Origin: Orbilia blumenaviensis | Taxonomy: Eukaryota; Ascomycota; Orbiliomycetes; Orbiliales; Orbiliaceae | Direction of reading: 5' to 3' | Assembly: GCA_036872755.1 (NCBI GenBank) | Contig: JAVHNS010000016.1 | Span: 1,153,249 to 1,217,248 of the forward strand | DNA length: 64,000 nucleotides | In this document: positions 52,855-64,000 of the stretch, one piece after another | Layout of the letters: every line of letters begins with the position of its first letter | Numbering within the stretch: the stretch's first letter is position 1 | The notes under the pieces: model-generated | Database searches by the model: none | Seen by the model: only the letters and a program-made list of their open reading frames with translations | What the model was told of the DNA's origin: nothing | Program-made: the position numbers and the translations under genes

Positions 52855-53191
52855 TGCCCGACTGCGTTGCAGGAGGGTTAAAGTTAAACCTCCGCACGAA
52901 AGCGCGATCCATATTAAATCTGGCAAAAAATGTGTTGTTTTTAGTTGATTTAGAGAAAAAAAAAAAAATTTTTTCTCATACAAATTTGTATGGGATTTTG
53001 AAAGTTTTGGTAAAAAAACTGGTCTTGGCACTCTTGTGGTCCTGTTGAGACTGGAACTAAATCTGTTGGTTTTGTATATAAAATTTTAATTTTTTAAATC
53101 TTTAAGAGAATATGTGTTATTATTATTTTGGTGTGTAATTTGATTTGATAGTGTTGTAGTTGGGTTTGAGTGTTGTGTAGCAGCCTTCTAG
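52855..53191 (+). mobile_element. HEL-16, short Helitron-like element nested in G2
   Basis: Starts TGCCCGACTGC with loop GTT and ends TTGGGTTTGAGTGTTGTGTA, CAGCCTTCTAG, then T, with C-to-T decay of the palindrome. It keeps CATACAAATTTGTATGG at about 52978. G1 has the same surroundings without it: TATAATTAAATAAAAATATA near 30543. The difference is the element plus nothing more than one shared T. 337 bp. Confidence 0.9.
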
Positions 53192-56100
53192 TAAAAATAT
53201 ACTAAAATTTTTATTAATATTAATTAATAAAAAAAAATAATTTTTAATTAATTATAAAAAAAATTATTTAAATAATTTATTTTTAATAATATATAATTTA
53301 AATTTTTTAAATAATATTAAATTTTAAAATTTTTTTAATTTTTTTTTTTTATATTTATTTTTCTATAAATATTAATAAATTTAATTTTATTAATATAAAA
53401 AAATTTATTAAATTTTAATTTAAAATAATCTTATTTAAAATTAATAATTTTAAATTAATAATAAAATAAAATAAAATTATTTTATTTATAATTAAAATAA
53501 TTATTTTAAAAATAATATTTAAAATTAAATTAAATATTAAAAATAAAATTTTAATAATATATATATTATTATTTTATATTTTAAATATTTAATTTAATTT
53601 TTAAAATATAAAAATTTTTAATAAAAATAATATATTTTTAAATATAATTAATATAAAAATTATATTTTTTATAAAATAAATAAATAATTAATTTTTTATA
53701 AAATTAATATTAATAATTTTTTTTTTTATTAAATTATATTTAATAATATATTTAATATTAATTATATAATAATATTTATTTTTTTAATAATATTTTATAA
53801 TTTTTTTTTTATAATTAATATTAAATTAAATAATATAAATATTTTAATAAATTAAAAATTAAATAATAATTTAAAAAAAATATTAATAAAAATATTTTTT
53901 ATAATTAAAAAAAATATTAAAATTATAAAAAATAAATTAAATAAAATTAAAATATTTAATATATAAACTTTATTTATTATAATAAAAATTGTAAAAATAA
54001 AAAGTGTGGTTGTAAAATTTTATATTTAAAAATTAATTTTTGTATAAATAATAATTAAAAACAATTTTTTAATATTTTAAAATAATATATTTAATTTTAT
54101 TAATTTATTTATAAATAAAAAAAAAATTAATATTTTTAATTTTTTTATAATAAATTTCCCAATTTTTTATAAAATTGATTTTATAAAAATTATTATTAAT
54201 ATAAAAAAAAATATTTTAATATTTTTTAAAAAAAAATTATTTTTAATTTTCAATATATTTAATAATAAAAATAATATAATAATTTAAATATTTATAATTT
54301 ACTTAATTTTAAATTATATAATTATAATTTTTATATTAATTATAAATTTTTTTTTGATAATTTATACATTAAATTTATTTTTTTTTAAATTTTATAAAAA
54401 TTATATTATTAATGTAAATTTTAAAAATAAAAATTTTATTATTATTTTAATTTTTATAAAATATAATTAAAAAGTTAAAAAAAATTTTTTTATAAATTTT
54501 TTTTTTATTATTTAAATATTTTATAAAAAATTTAATTATAAGTAAATAATAAATTTATTTTAATAAAAAAATTTTTTATTATATTAATGGATTATAAATA
54601 AATTTTAAAATTTCATAATATAAAATCAATATGAATTAAACGGGTATAATAAATTTTTTTAAATATATATTTTTAAAAAAATTTTTTATTAAAATATTTT
54701 TTATAATTTAAATAAATTTTAAATATTAAATTATTTTAAAATTAATAATATTTTTAAAAAATTAAATTATAAATAATTAAAATAATTTTAAATCCAATTT
54801 TTTTTTTTTAAATAATAAATTCAGAGATGTTTATAAATTAATTAAAAATAATTAAATAATTTAAAATTTATTTAAAAATTTATTATCAAAATTATTTAAT
54901 TTTTTAAAAAATAAATTACTATATTATTTAAATTTTTTTTATAATAAATAATAATAAAAAATTAATATTTATAAATTTAATATTTTTATATTATTAAAAT
55001 ATATTATTTTATCATAACTTATTACAATTTTTAATAATATATTTAAATTTATTATAATTATAATAAATAAAATTATTAAATTTTAATTTTTTAAATTTTT
55101 TATTATATAAATAATTATATTAAATTATATTAAAATCCATAAAAACTAAATTAAAAATTTTATTTAAAATAAAATTTCTATTTTTATTTTTATATTAATT
55201 TTTATTTTTTTTATTATTTTAATTTTAAAATATTTTTTTTTTATTCTTATCCTTCTTAAAACCATAATCATAAAAATTCTTCTTTTCTTAATTATACTTA
55301 TTTTATTAATAAATATTATTAATTTTAATAATCATTTTTTATATTTTTATATATTTAAAAAATTTTCCAAATTATTATTTTTTAAAAAAAACTTGAATTT
55401 TTAATTTTAATTTTAATTTTTTTTAAATTTGATAAATAATATTAAATTTATTTTATTTAATAAAAAAAACAATTTAATTAAATTTATAAAAATATTTATA
55501 AATTAAGTTAATCTATTTAAATTTTTTAAAATCTTTATAAACCTTATTAACTTTATCATTTTTTTTATATTATTATTTAAAAAACATAATAAATTCCTTA
55601 AAATTCATCATAATTTTAAAAATATAAATATTAAAAACAATTTCATTTTTAATATAATAATTATTATAATTAATAAATATTTAAAAAATTAAATTTTTTA
55701 AATACATTTTTACAAAAATAATTTTAAATTTATTATTTGGAAATTTATTATTTTATATTTTAAAATAAATTAAAAATTAATAAAAAAAGTGATTAATTTT
55801 CTCAGGTTTACCAAAGTACTTTATTAAATCTTTAATTTTAAATACCTTATTAATACCAATTTTAATTTTTTTTTTATCATAATCCATTTTAAAAAAATTA
55901 TATTTTAATTGTTTTTATATAAATATATTTTTTTTATTTATAATGTTTTATCTATATTTGTTTTTTAAAATAACAAGTTTTTTTGTGAATTTTTTTATAA
56001 TAAATAATAAAATTTATTTTTCTAAAAATCTTCTTATATTAATCATTATGTTTTCAAATTATTTTTTTTTCATACTATTTTTAATTGTTAATTAATTAGT

Positions 56101-56359
56101 AATCACAACATCAATATTTTTAATACTTTTTAATCCAAATAAACCATTAACTACATATTCCTAATTTCCTAAACCTAAAATTAATTTTTTTTATAAAAAA
56201 TTTTCTTACTTTATTTCTGTTGTAATTATATCTTTTTTTTTTAAAAACTTTTTTTTTCCTACTCTATATAATATTTTGTAAAAATCATAATATTCAACAT
56301 TGTTATTATTATTTAATATACAATTTTTGTTTTATTATTAAAAATCAAATTAATTAAAA
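53192..56359 (+). other. Interior of G2, second part, shared with G1
   Basis: Aligns with G1 from about 30555 to 33850. The stretch from about 55230 to 56350 has C retained and G lost on the plus strand, in contrast to the G1 counterpart. Broken in all frames. Confidence 0.6.
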
Positions 56360-56916
56360 TATTATATTTATTTCAAATATTTTCTAAATAAAAAATTCCT
56401 AAAACAACCTAATATTCTTTAACTAATCATATTCTCAATTTAAAATATTTAAATTATTTTTTTAAAATAAATTAAATTAAATATAAAAATATTAAATAAT
56501 ATAATTCCTAATACAAAAATATTAAATTTAATAAATAAAAATAATAAACAAAATATATTAAATATTAATAAATTAATCAATAAAATCTAAAAAAAAATCT
56601 TAAAACTACCATTATTTAAAAATTTTTATATATATAAACATTATTTATATAAATATAAATTATTTATAAACTTAAGTGTTATATGCTTTAAAAAATTTTA
56701 TGTATATATAACATACCAAACTATATATAACACTTTCTACATAGTTTATTTTGGGAATTGTATTATCAACATAATATAGTCTAACCCATCTCTTTCTGGT
56801 ATGATTTTCTTCTATTAAATATTTATAATAAAAATTATTTTAGTATAAGAAACAGCCTGTAAAAATAGATTTATGTTTGACACACCAAGATATACCTAGT
56901 ATGGTTGGCCATAACA
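56360..56916 (+). repeat. Right LTR of G2
   Basis: Starts TATTATATTTATTTCAAATA (inferred original TGTTACACCTATCCCAGGTA) and ends TATGGTTGGCCATAACA. Its last 250 bases keep C and have lost G. Confidence 0.88.
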
Positions 56917-57950
56917 GAAACTTATTATTAAAATATATATTTCAAGAAAATATATTTTATATCTTTATTTATATTTTTTAATAATTAATTTTATTTTATA
57001 TTACAGTATATTATTTGTTGTAGTTTTATATTTAAATATGTATCATATACTTATTATTTTTATATTTAATAAAATTATATATATTTTATTTTAGATTTAA
57101 TTGATTTTAAAAAGTTTTAATTTATTTAATATAATTTTTAATTAATTGACATTATTTAATAATTTAAAATTTTTTTTTAAAATTCTAAATTTTATAAAAA
57201 TATAAATATTTTAATTTTTTATAATATATATTGTTAATTAAAATAAAATAATTTTAATTTTACTTTTTTATTTAATAATTTTTTTAAAATATCTAAAATT
57301 AAGTTTATTATTTTAATCTAATTTTAAAATAATATAAAATAATTTATCAATATTTAAATTACTTAATAATATTTATAATTTATTTAACGTTTATAAATTA
57401 AATTAAGAAATATATAATATAATTTGTAAATTTTTTTTTTTTATTATTATTTAATATATTTTTTATTTTAATTTAAGTTGTAGTAATTTTTTATTTTATA
57501 TTTTAATCTATAATAATAATTTAAATAAAATTTTTTTTATTAAAGATTTTTATTTTTAATTGATTTTTTAATTTAATTTTTAATTTTAATTAAGTTTTTG
57601 TAATATTTATAAATTAAAATATAATAAATATTATTTAATTTAAAAAATATTTTATAAAGTTTTTTTATATAAAAAACAAATTTTTAAATATTTTAATATT
57701 ATAAATTATAAATATTTATTTTTTATTTAAATTTTAAATTTTAGTTTATTTTATAATTTAAATATAATTAATAAATATTTTTTTAAACTTTTAATTATAA
57801 AAATCTTTTATTTTTATATTATTTTAAAATAATAATATATATATAATATTTAAAAAAATATGAAGTATATTTTAATTTTATATTATTTAATATTTTAAAT
57901 AATATTTTAAAAATTTATAATTTATTTTTATTTATTTTATTATTTATAAT
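56917..57950. other. AT-rich DNA right of G2, ending in repeat E
   Basis: The first five bases are the right GAAAC duplication. The segment 57810-57950 matches 34430-34567. No gene seen. Confidence 0.45.
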
Positions 57951-58100
57951 TGTCACGGCCAGCTATACTAGGTATGTCTTGGTATGTCAAACATAAACCT
58001 GTTTAACTCTGGGTTCAGCTTACAAATCAGATTTATAGTATAAATATTCAGATAACAAATTTAAAAGCAAACTAAGTTAAAACCAGATTGTTTGCAGATA
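57951..58100 (-). repeat. LTR-like terminus related to the G-type LTR, well preserved
   Basis: Starts TGTCACGGCCAGCTATACTA. Its first about 53 bases are the inverse of the G2/G1 LTR end, but with both C's and G's intact. After that it departs from G2, so it is either a related LTR family or a rearranged copy. It interrupts repeat E directly after TTTATAAT and is itself interrupted by HEL-17. The rest of the element was not found. Confidence 0.6.
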
Positions 58101-58900
58101 TGCCCGACTGCAGTATTGCAGGAGGGTTAGAGTTGAACCAGCGCGAGGGCGCGATCCATACCAGATCTGCAAAAAAATGTGTTGTTTTTGGCGAACTTCC
58201 AGATTTTTTTTTTTTGATTTTGCCATATAAATTTGTATGGGATTTTTCAAGTCTTGGCACTATTTTCAAGTTTTGGCAAAAAGTTGCTAAGAAATTTTGA
58301 AAATTGACTTTGACAAAAGTCTTTCCTATTTTTGTTTCTTTAAGTCTATGTCTCTAAAATTTTAATATAGTCTTTTTTGACTTTTTATCTAGATTTGATT
58401 AAGCACACAGGTCTATAAATACATTTTTTTTATTTTTTTTATTTTTTTTTTTTAAGTTACTTTTGGCGAAAATCATAGGTATAAAATATTTATATTTTAA
58501 TTTATTTAGTTTTTGCTTGCAAAATGGTTATGTGATATATATAAAATCTGACTTGAAAATTTAAAATTTATTTTTATTAAATTTTTAGTTTTTGTATGCA
58601 AAATGGTCACGTGACACATACAAAATCTGACTTCAAAATTCGAAAATTATTTTTTACTTTATTTTAATTTTTTAATTATTTTTATTAAATTTTTAGTTTT
58701 TGCATGCAAAATGGTCACGTGATACACACAAAAACTATTTGTATATATATTATTTTTATTTTTATTTTTATTTTTATTTTTATTTTTATTTTTGATTCAT
58801 TAATTTAGTTTAATATTGTTTAATCTAATTTAATTTCAATTCAATTCCAACTCAATTTTATAATTAACTATATTTTTATATCTATCATTAAATATATAAT
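58101..58900 (+). mobile_element. HEL-17, Helitron-like element of the HEL-6 subfamily
   Basis: Starts TGCCCGACTGCAGTATTGCA and keeps GAACCAGCGCGAGGGCGCG, GATCCATACCAGATCTGC and a CATATAAATTTGTATGG centre. It then carries three spaced units of TTTTTGCATGCAAAATGGTC type at about 58502, 58587 and 58696, the latter two with CACGTGA, and a TTTTTA hexamer run at 58748-58790. No right-end CTAG was found; the end near 58900 is an estimate from HEL-6. Open frames on both strands over the left end show no domain. Confidence 0.7.
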
Positions 58901-59017
58901 TAAAACAAAATTGATTATTTTATTTCAAATTATAATAGAACTATTTTTATTTAAAAATTGAATTTTATATTTAAAATTATTTAAATTTTAATTTAGTTGT
59001 ATAATTCTAAAATGACA

Positions 59018-59137
<120 letters not shown>

Positions 59138-59146
59138 TAGATTCCG

Positions 59147-59363
59147 TAACTCCAGGCAGCTGTTCTCAGCCAAAAAAGGCCAGAACTTCTATATAAAAAC
59201 ACATATTCCCCTCTAAAGAGTTATACTAACAACAAAACTTATTCTTTTTAAAAATATAAAAAATTATAAAAATTTTATAAAATACACTTCAAATTCATTA
59301 TTTTTATTCTTTTTTATAAAATCCTTTTCCTTACTATACTTTACTTCACTTAAAAAAAATCCA
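59147..59363 (+). repeat. LTR-like repeat W, left copy
   Basis: 217 bp matching 62805-63021, also 217 bp. It has GGCAGCTGTTCTCAGCC, then TTCTATATAAAAACACATA (TATA-like), and ends AAAAAAAATCCA. It has lost G in the last 60 bases, where the right copy keeps G. The true left boundary may lie further left, in or before the TAA run. Confidence 0.65.
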
Positions 59364-62300
59364 ATTTTTTATAAAAAAAATTTATTTATTTTATATATTT
59401 TCATATTTAATCATATTTAGAACCATTATTTCCATTTTTTCTTCATCCATTTTAATAATTATATTCATTATTAATATTAAAAATATAAAACAATATATTT
59501 TTTTATTCACACAACTTGAAATTTTTAAAAATTATATTAATACAATTTTTAAATTATATAAAATTAAAATTAAATTTATTTTTATTAATTTAATAAACCA
59601 TATCTAATATATATATAAACTAATCAAAATAATTAAAATTCTTAAATATTATATTTTATAAAATATTTTTTTTTTTTAATTTAAAACAATCTATTAATTT
59701 ATCTTTTAAATAATTAAATAATTTTAAAAAAATAAAAAACTAAATAATATCACTATTACTCTTATTAATTTATTTTTTCTTTAATCTACCTTTAAAAAAG
59801 ATTATCTCACAAAAATCTTTACTATTAAAATTAAAAAACAAAATTTTTTTAACATATTTATTTTTTCTATTTTTTATAAAAAAAAAAAAAATTTTACTTT
59901 AATAAATAATTATATTATTTTAAACTAATTTTTTATACTAAATTAAATTATAAATCTTAATTTTTTTTCTTAAAAATCTAAAATTAATATTTTTAAAAAA
60001 TTATATAATATTAAAAATTTTAACTACACTAATTTTTTTAAATCAAAAATTAATATAAAAATCAAATATGAAAAATTTATTAACATATTATTTAATAAAA
60101 AAATTTATATATATAAAAATAATACTTTTGTTATAACCACCTACATTATCTATATTATTATAAATAAAAAAATGTGGGAGATAAAAAAAGTTTTAGAGAA
60201 ATTTAAACTCCAAAAATAAAATATTATAGAAATAAATTTTAATTTATTATCTATTAAAATTTTAATTATAATATAAATTTTTTATAAAAATTTGAAATTT
60301 AATATGTCCAACCCTATAAACCCTAGCACTTATATATTTAATAATAAAATTAAAGAAAAAGAATTTCAAAAAAACCAAAAAAACAATAAAAAACAGAATT
60401 ATCACCAAACCTCCTTTTAAAAAAAAGAAAGGTAAGAATTTAAGAAAAAAAAGACAGATTTAATAAAAAAAAAAATCATTTTTTAATATAAAACTAAAAA
60501 ATAAAAATTAATTTTATCTAATTTTAATTTAATTTATTTAATTAAACTATATAATATTTATATATTAATTAATTATTATTTTTTTAATATTAAAAAAAAA
60601 AATAATATTATATATATATTAAAAAATCTAAAAATTTTAATAAATTTCCAAATAAAATTATTTTTAAATTTAAATTTTATATATTTTTTAAAATATAATA
60701 AATTTCTAATTAATAAAATATAAAACAATTTTATTAAATTAATTAAATAAAAATATTATTTTTAAAACATAATAAAAAAACTATTTAATTTAAATTATTA
60801 TATTAAAATATATAATATAATATTTAAAATTTTAGATTATATTAAAATAAAATTATAATAAAAAAAATTTTGTTTTTTAAAAATAATTAAATTATTTTAA
60901 TTTAAATTATTAATATTATATAATGAAGTTTTTTAATTATTTATTAAAAATATTTTTATTAAAAAAAAGTAATTAATGTTTATAATAAATAAAAATTTTA
61001 ATATATTTATTATTATTTAAAAATAATATAATAATAATTATCTAAATTTTTTAAAAAATAATTTAAACATTATTTTTATTAATAAAAATAATATTATTAA
61101 TATTTAAAATTTTTGTTTAAAATATATTGATAAGATAATCAATAATTTTTTTTATAAAAAGTTTTTTATTTATTTTATTAATTATATTTAAAAAAAATTT
61201 TTTATTTAATATAAAAATATATATTTATATTTTAAATTTAAAAAATTATTTAAAATATATAAATTATTTTAGAAAATTTATTTTATTATTTTTTATCATA
61301 ATATAATTTTTAAGTTTATAATTATTATATTATTTTAATTATTTAAATTAATTATAACTAATTTACCATTTTTATATACTAACAATAAACAAATAATTAA
61401 AAAAATTAATAAATTATTTAAATTTTTAATAAATAGTTAATTAAGAATATAATTTATTATTATTAATATAATTATTTATTATCCAAATATTTTAATTATA
61501 TTATTACTTAAAATAATAATAAAAAATATTATTAAATATATACTTATATTTGCAAATATTGTACTTATTAAAGTTTACCTTATATTAAAACTTTGTAAAA
61601 TAATTAATAATTATATGGTTTTTAAATTTAAAAATTTTAATAATAAAATTTTATTTTTTAAATAAATTTTTAAATTAATTATAAAAATAATTATAATATT
61701 TAACTTAATTAATATTTATATATTTTAAATTAAAAATTTTGAATTAGATAATAAACTTATTTTATATAAAAGATATATAGATAATATTTAGATTATTGTT
61801 ATAATATTTAATTTTAAAATTGTTAATATTATTATTAAAAAAAAAATTTAATCTTTTTTCAAAATAATTTATATATATAATTTTTTTAATTAAAAAATTA
61901 TATTTCTTAATATTGATTTTAAAATTAAAAATAATAAAATAATATATTATTTTTATAGAAAACTTTTAAATTATTTTAAATAATTTTATTTTAAATTTTA
62001 ATATTTTTTATATATAAAAAAAAACATTTTTATTAAAGAATTTTCTCAACTCACTACACTATTTTTTAATAAGAAAATCTACATTAAAAAAGTTGAATTT
62101 TATAGTTTTATTTATAATATATTTTTTTAAAATTCTAAATTTATAAATTAAAAAATATATAATTAAATAATAAAATCAAAAAACTAATATTAAAAATGTT
62201 AAAACAGATGAGGATTTTATTAATACCTAATTTTTAATTTTTATAATTAATTAAGTTTAAAATAATGTTAAATTAGAAAATATTTAGAAAAAAATTAAAG

Positions 62301-62804
62301 AAATTTGAACTATATATTATTATTTAATTAATATGAATATTAATATTTTTATACCAGATTTTTTTTTTTTATAGTATTTTTAAGCTTTTATTAAAGAAAT
62401 TTTTTATAATAAGAAATTTTTTTAACAAAAATTTTAGGTAATTCTTTATTAACATAATAAAATAATTAAAAAATCCTTCTAGTATTTATTTTATAACATA
62501 AAACAATTTATTACTTTATTAATAAAAGAAATTAATTTAATTCCTTCTGTTTTCTATCTTTTTAAAAGAATTTTTAAATAAGATTACAACTTAATTATTT
62601 ATTAAATTTTTTAAAAAAAAAAAAATTAATATAATATTTATTATATATATTAAAAAATTAATTATATAATATATATATATATTTTATTTTTTAATTTATA
62701 TAGGTTATTAATTTTTTAAAAAAAATAATATAATAAAAATAGATTTCATAATAATAAAATCTTAATATTATTTTCAAAAAAATAAAGTTAATTATTTGCC
62801 TAAA
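59364..62804. other. Region between W repeats, possible retrotransposon interior
   Basis: About 3.4 kb of AT-rich DNA. The first 1.1 kb keeps some C, including TGTCCAACCCTATAAACC near 60306, and GGTAAG-like sequence follows. All frames are broken and no protein motif can be read. If the W copies are LTRs, this is the interior of a small or deleted element. Confidence 0.35.
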
Positions 62805-63021
62805 TAACTTTAAGTAATTGTTCTCAATCAAAAAAGGTTAGGACTTTTATATAAAGGCATATATTTCCCTTTGAAAAATTATATTAACAATAAAATTTAT
62901 TTTTTTTAGAAATACAAAAAATTGTAAGAATTTTATAGAATACACTTCAGATTCATTATTTTTATTCTTTTTTATAAAGTCCTCTTCCTCGCTACGCTTC
63001 GCTTCGCTTAGGAAGAGTCCA
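62805..63021 (+). repeat. LTR-like repeat W, right copy
   Basis: Contains TTTATATAAAGGCATATA (TATA-like) and ends with CTCTTCCTCGCTACGCTTCG and AGGAAGAGTCCA, where CTCTTCCT and AGGAAGAG can pair as a hairpin. The hairpin segment is well preserved compared with the left copy. Sequence of G3 starts directly after it. Confidence 0.65.
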
Positions 63022-64000
63022 AATTATTTTAAAAATAAAAATTTATTTTATTAACTTAATATTTTTACATTTAAATAAAAATAAAGAAAATTTAAAAAAA
63101 ATAAAAATTAATATATTTTATAAATTTTTAATTTATAAAAATATAATTTTTATATTTAATTAATTTTTATATTTATAAAATTTTTTTTATAAATATTTAT
63201 TTTTATAGATATATAATTTAAATAAACATTTATAATATTGTTTATTTAATTATTTTTTAATTTTTTTTAAATATTTTATTTTTTTAATTAATAAATTTTT
63301 ATATTTTAATAACATTAATAAATAATTACATAGAAATTATATTAAAAAAGTAATATTATGAATTATAAAAATTAATAATTTAATATAAATTATAACACAA
63401 TAATAAAATATAATTTAATTTAAAAATAAAAAGTTATAAATATATGATAGGAAATTAATTAAATTTTAAACAATACTTTGAATAAAATTTTTTATAAAAA
63501 ATATAAAATAATTTTTATTTTATTTAATAAAAAAATTAATAATATTTATTGGAATATTATAGAAAAAATTAATTATTTTATTAAATATTAATAAACTTTT
63601 ACTAATTTTTTTTTTAATAATTGGATTATTTTTAAATAATATATTATTTTTAATAATTTTCTATTTTTTATAAGAAAAAAATTTACAATATTTATGTATA
63701 ATTATTGATGTTTTAATTGATTGATGTTTAAATTTAATTGTAATTATATTAAATTTAGTTAGGAGTTTTAAGAGTTTTGCTTAACTTTTCATAATTTTTT
63801 GATGTGCTATTTTATAATAAGTAGAAGTTTTTTTTAATTTTTTAAATTTCTTATCCTAGATTTTTATAATATAATTTATTAAAGATTTTAGATTAGAATT
63901 TATATAACATGAAAAAAAACAAAAATTACTTATATAAAATTATATTACATTTTCTTATTTAATTTTGTTGATAATAGATTTTATATTTAATAATATTTTT
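63022..64000 (-). mobile_element. G3, inverted partial copy of the G2 interior
   Basis: The segment aligns, inverted, with G2 from about 49475 down to about 48500, continuing to the window edge. It keeps more G than G2 in 63700-63900, for example TTTAGTTAGGAGTTTTAAG, so it would help recover the original sequence of the element's 5' part. The start coincides with the end of W, suggesting that W inserted into, or recombined with, G3. The copy continues past the window. Confidence 0.75.

Larger units (their letters stand above)
47483..56916 (+). mobile_element. G2, full-length decayed LTR retrotransposon with HEL-16 inside
   Basis: LTRs at 47483-48040 (558 bp) and 56360-56916 (557 bp) align end to end with only transition-type differences where checked. 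The element starts TGTTACACCTATCCC and ends GGCCATAACA. GAAAC directly precedes it (47478-47482) and directly follows it (56917-56921). Without HEL-16 it is about 9.1 kb. The interior between 48041 and 52660 is among the most AT-saturated DNA in the window. No gag or pol motif can be read, so superfamily and sense strand are not settled; I list it as plus arbitrarily. Confidence 0.9.

Noticed and set aside
30366..56916. G1 and G2 as a segmental duplication of host DNA
   Set aside because: The G2 copy is bounded by LTRs and a 5-bp target duplication, which marks it as a retrotransposon insertion. G1 shares only element sequence.

Overview
The window is a gene-free, extremely AT-rich block built almost entirely of decayed, nested transposable elements. 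I found no host protein gene, tRNA or rRNA that I could defend. Long open frames are rare and fall in microsatellites or transposon ends. Repeat copies differ mainly by C-to-T and G-to-A transitions, often all on one strand per copy. This fits a eukaryotic genome with a repeat-directed C-to-T process such as RIP, most likely a filamentous ascomycete AT-isochore or (peri)centromeric block. That assignment is inference; another very AT-rich eukaryote cannot be excluded.

Four kinds of structure explain most non-random sequence. (1) HEL is a dispersed non-autonomous family with about 17 copies. It starts TGCCCGACTGC plus a CTGC...GCAG hairpin and ends with GCAGTCGGG, a GCTGCGCAGC palindrome and CTAG. 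It makes no target duplication beyond a T. These ends resemble Helitron/Helentron-type (HINE-like) elements. (2) LTR retrotransposons: element Y (20483-29533, minus strand, 5-bp duplication ATATT) and its truncated relative X (6544-10272, plus); element G2 (47483-56916, two about 558-bp LTRs, 5-bp duplication GAAAC), its truncated relative G1 (about 30366-34258) and an inverted 5'-part fragment G3 (63022-64000); plus two less certain LTR pairs, Z and W. (3) DNA-transposon-like elements: B (7480-8298) and C1, C2, C3 have TA duplications, and D (36060-36965) has an 18-bp perfect terminal inverted repeat. (4) Tandem repeats: an 80-bp satellite (2060-2885), a degenerate minisatellite (1100-1830), and TTA/TAA and 9-bp AT microsatellites.

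Layout: 1-3250 C-rich unique DNA and two tandem arrays; 3252-3587 HEL-1; 6544-10272 element X carrying HEL-2 and element B; 10273-18327 AT-rich DNA with HEL-3, -4, -5; 18328-20001 HEL-6 interrupted by HEL-7; 20002-29807 HEL-8 split by the whole of element Y, which itself carries HEL-9, C1 and HEL-10; 30366-34258 G1; 36060-38999 D and C2; 39225-40822 the Z LTR pair around two tail-to-tail HEL pieces; 41530-43370 an inverted HEL pair; 44881-46995 C3 and HEL-15; 47483-56916 G2 with HEL-16 inside; 57951-63021 an LTR-like terminus, HEL-17, a TAA array and the W pair; 63022-64000 G3.

The nesting gives a relative history. HEL elements were inserted both before Y (HEL-8) and after it (HEL-9, HEL-10), so the family was active over a long time. 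Three insertions can be checked inside the window against an unoccupied copy of the same site: HEL-16 in G2 versus G1, B in X versus Y, and HEL-7 within HEL-6.
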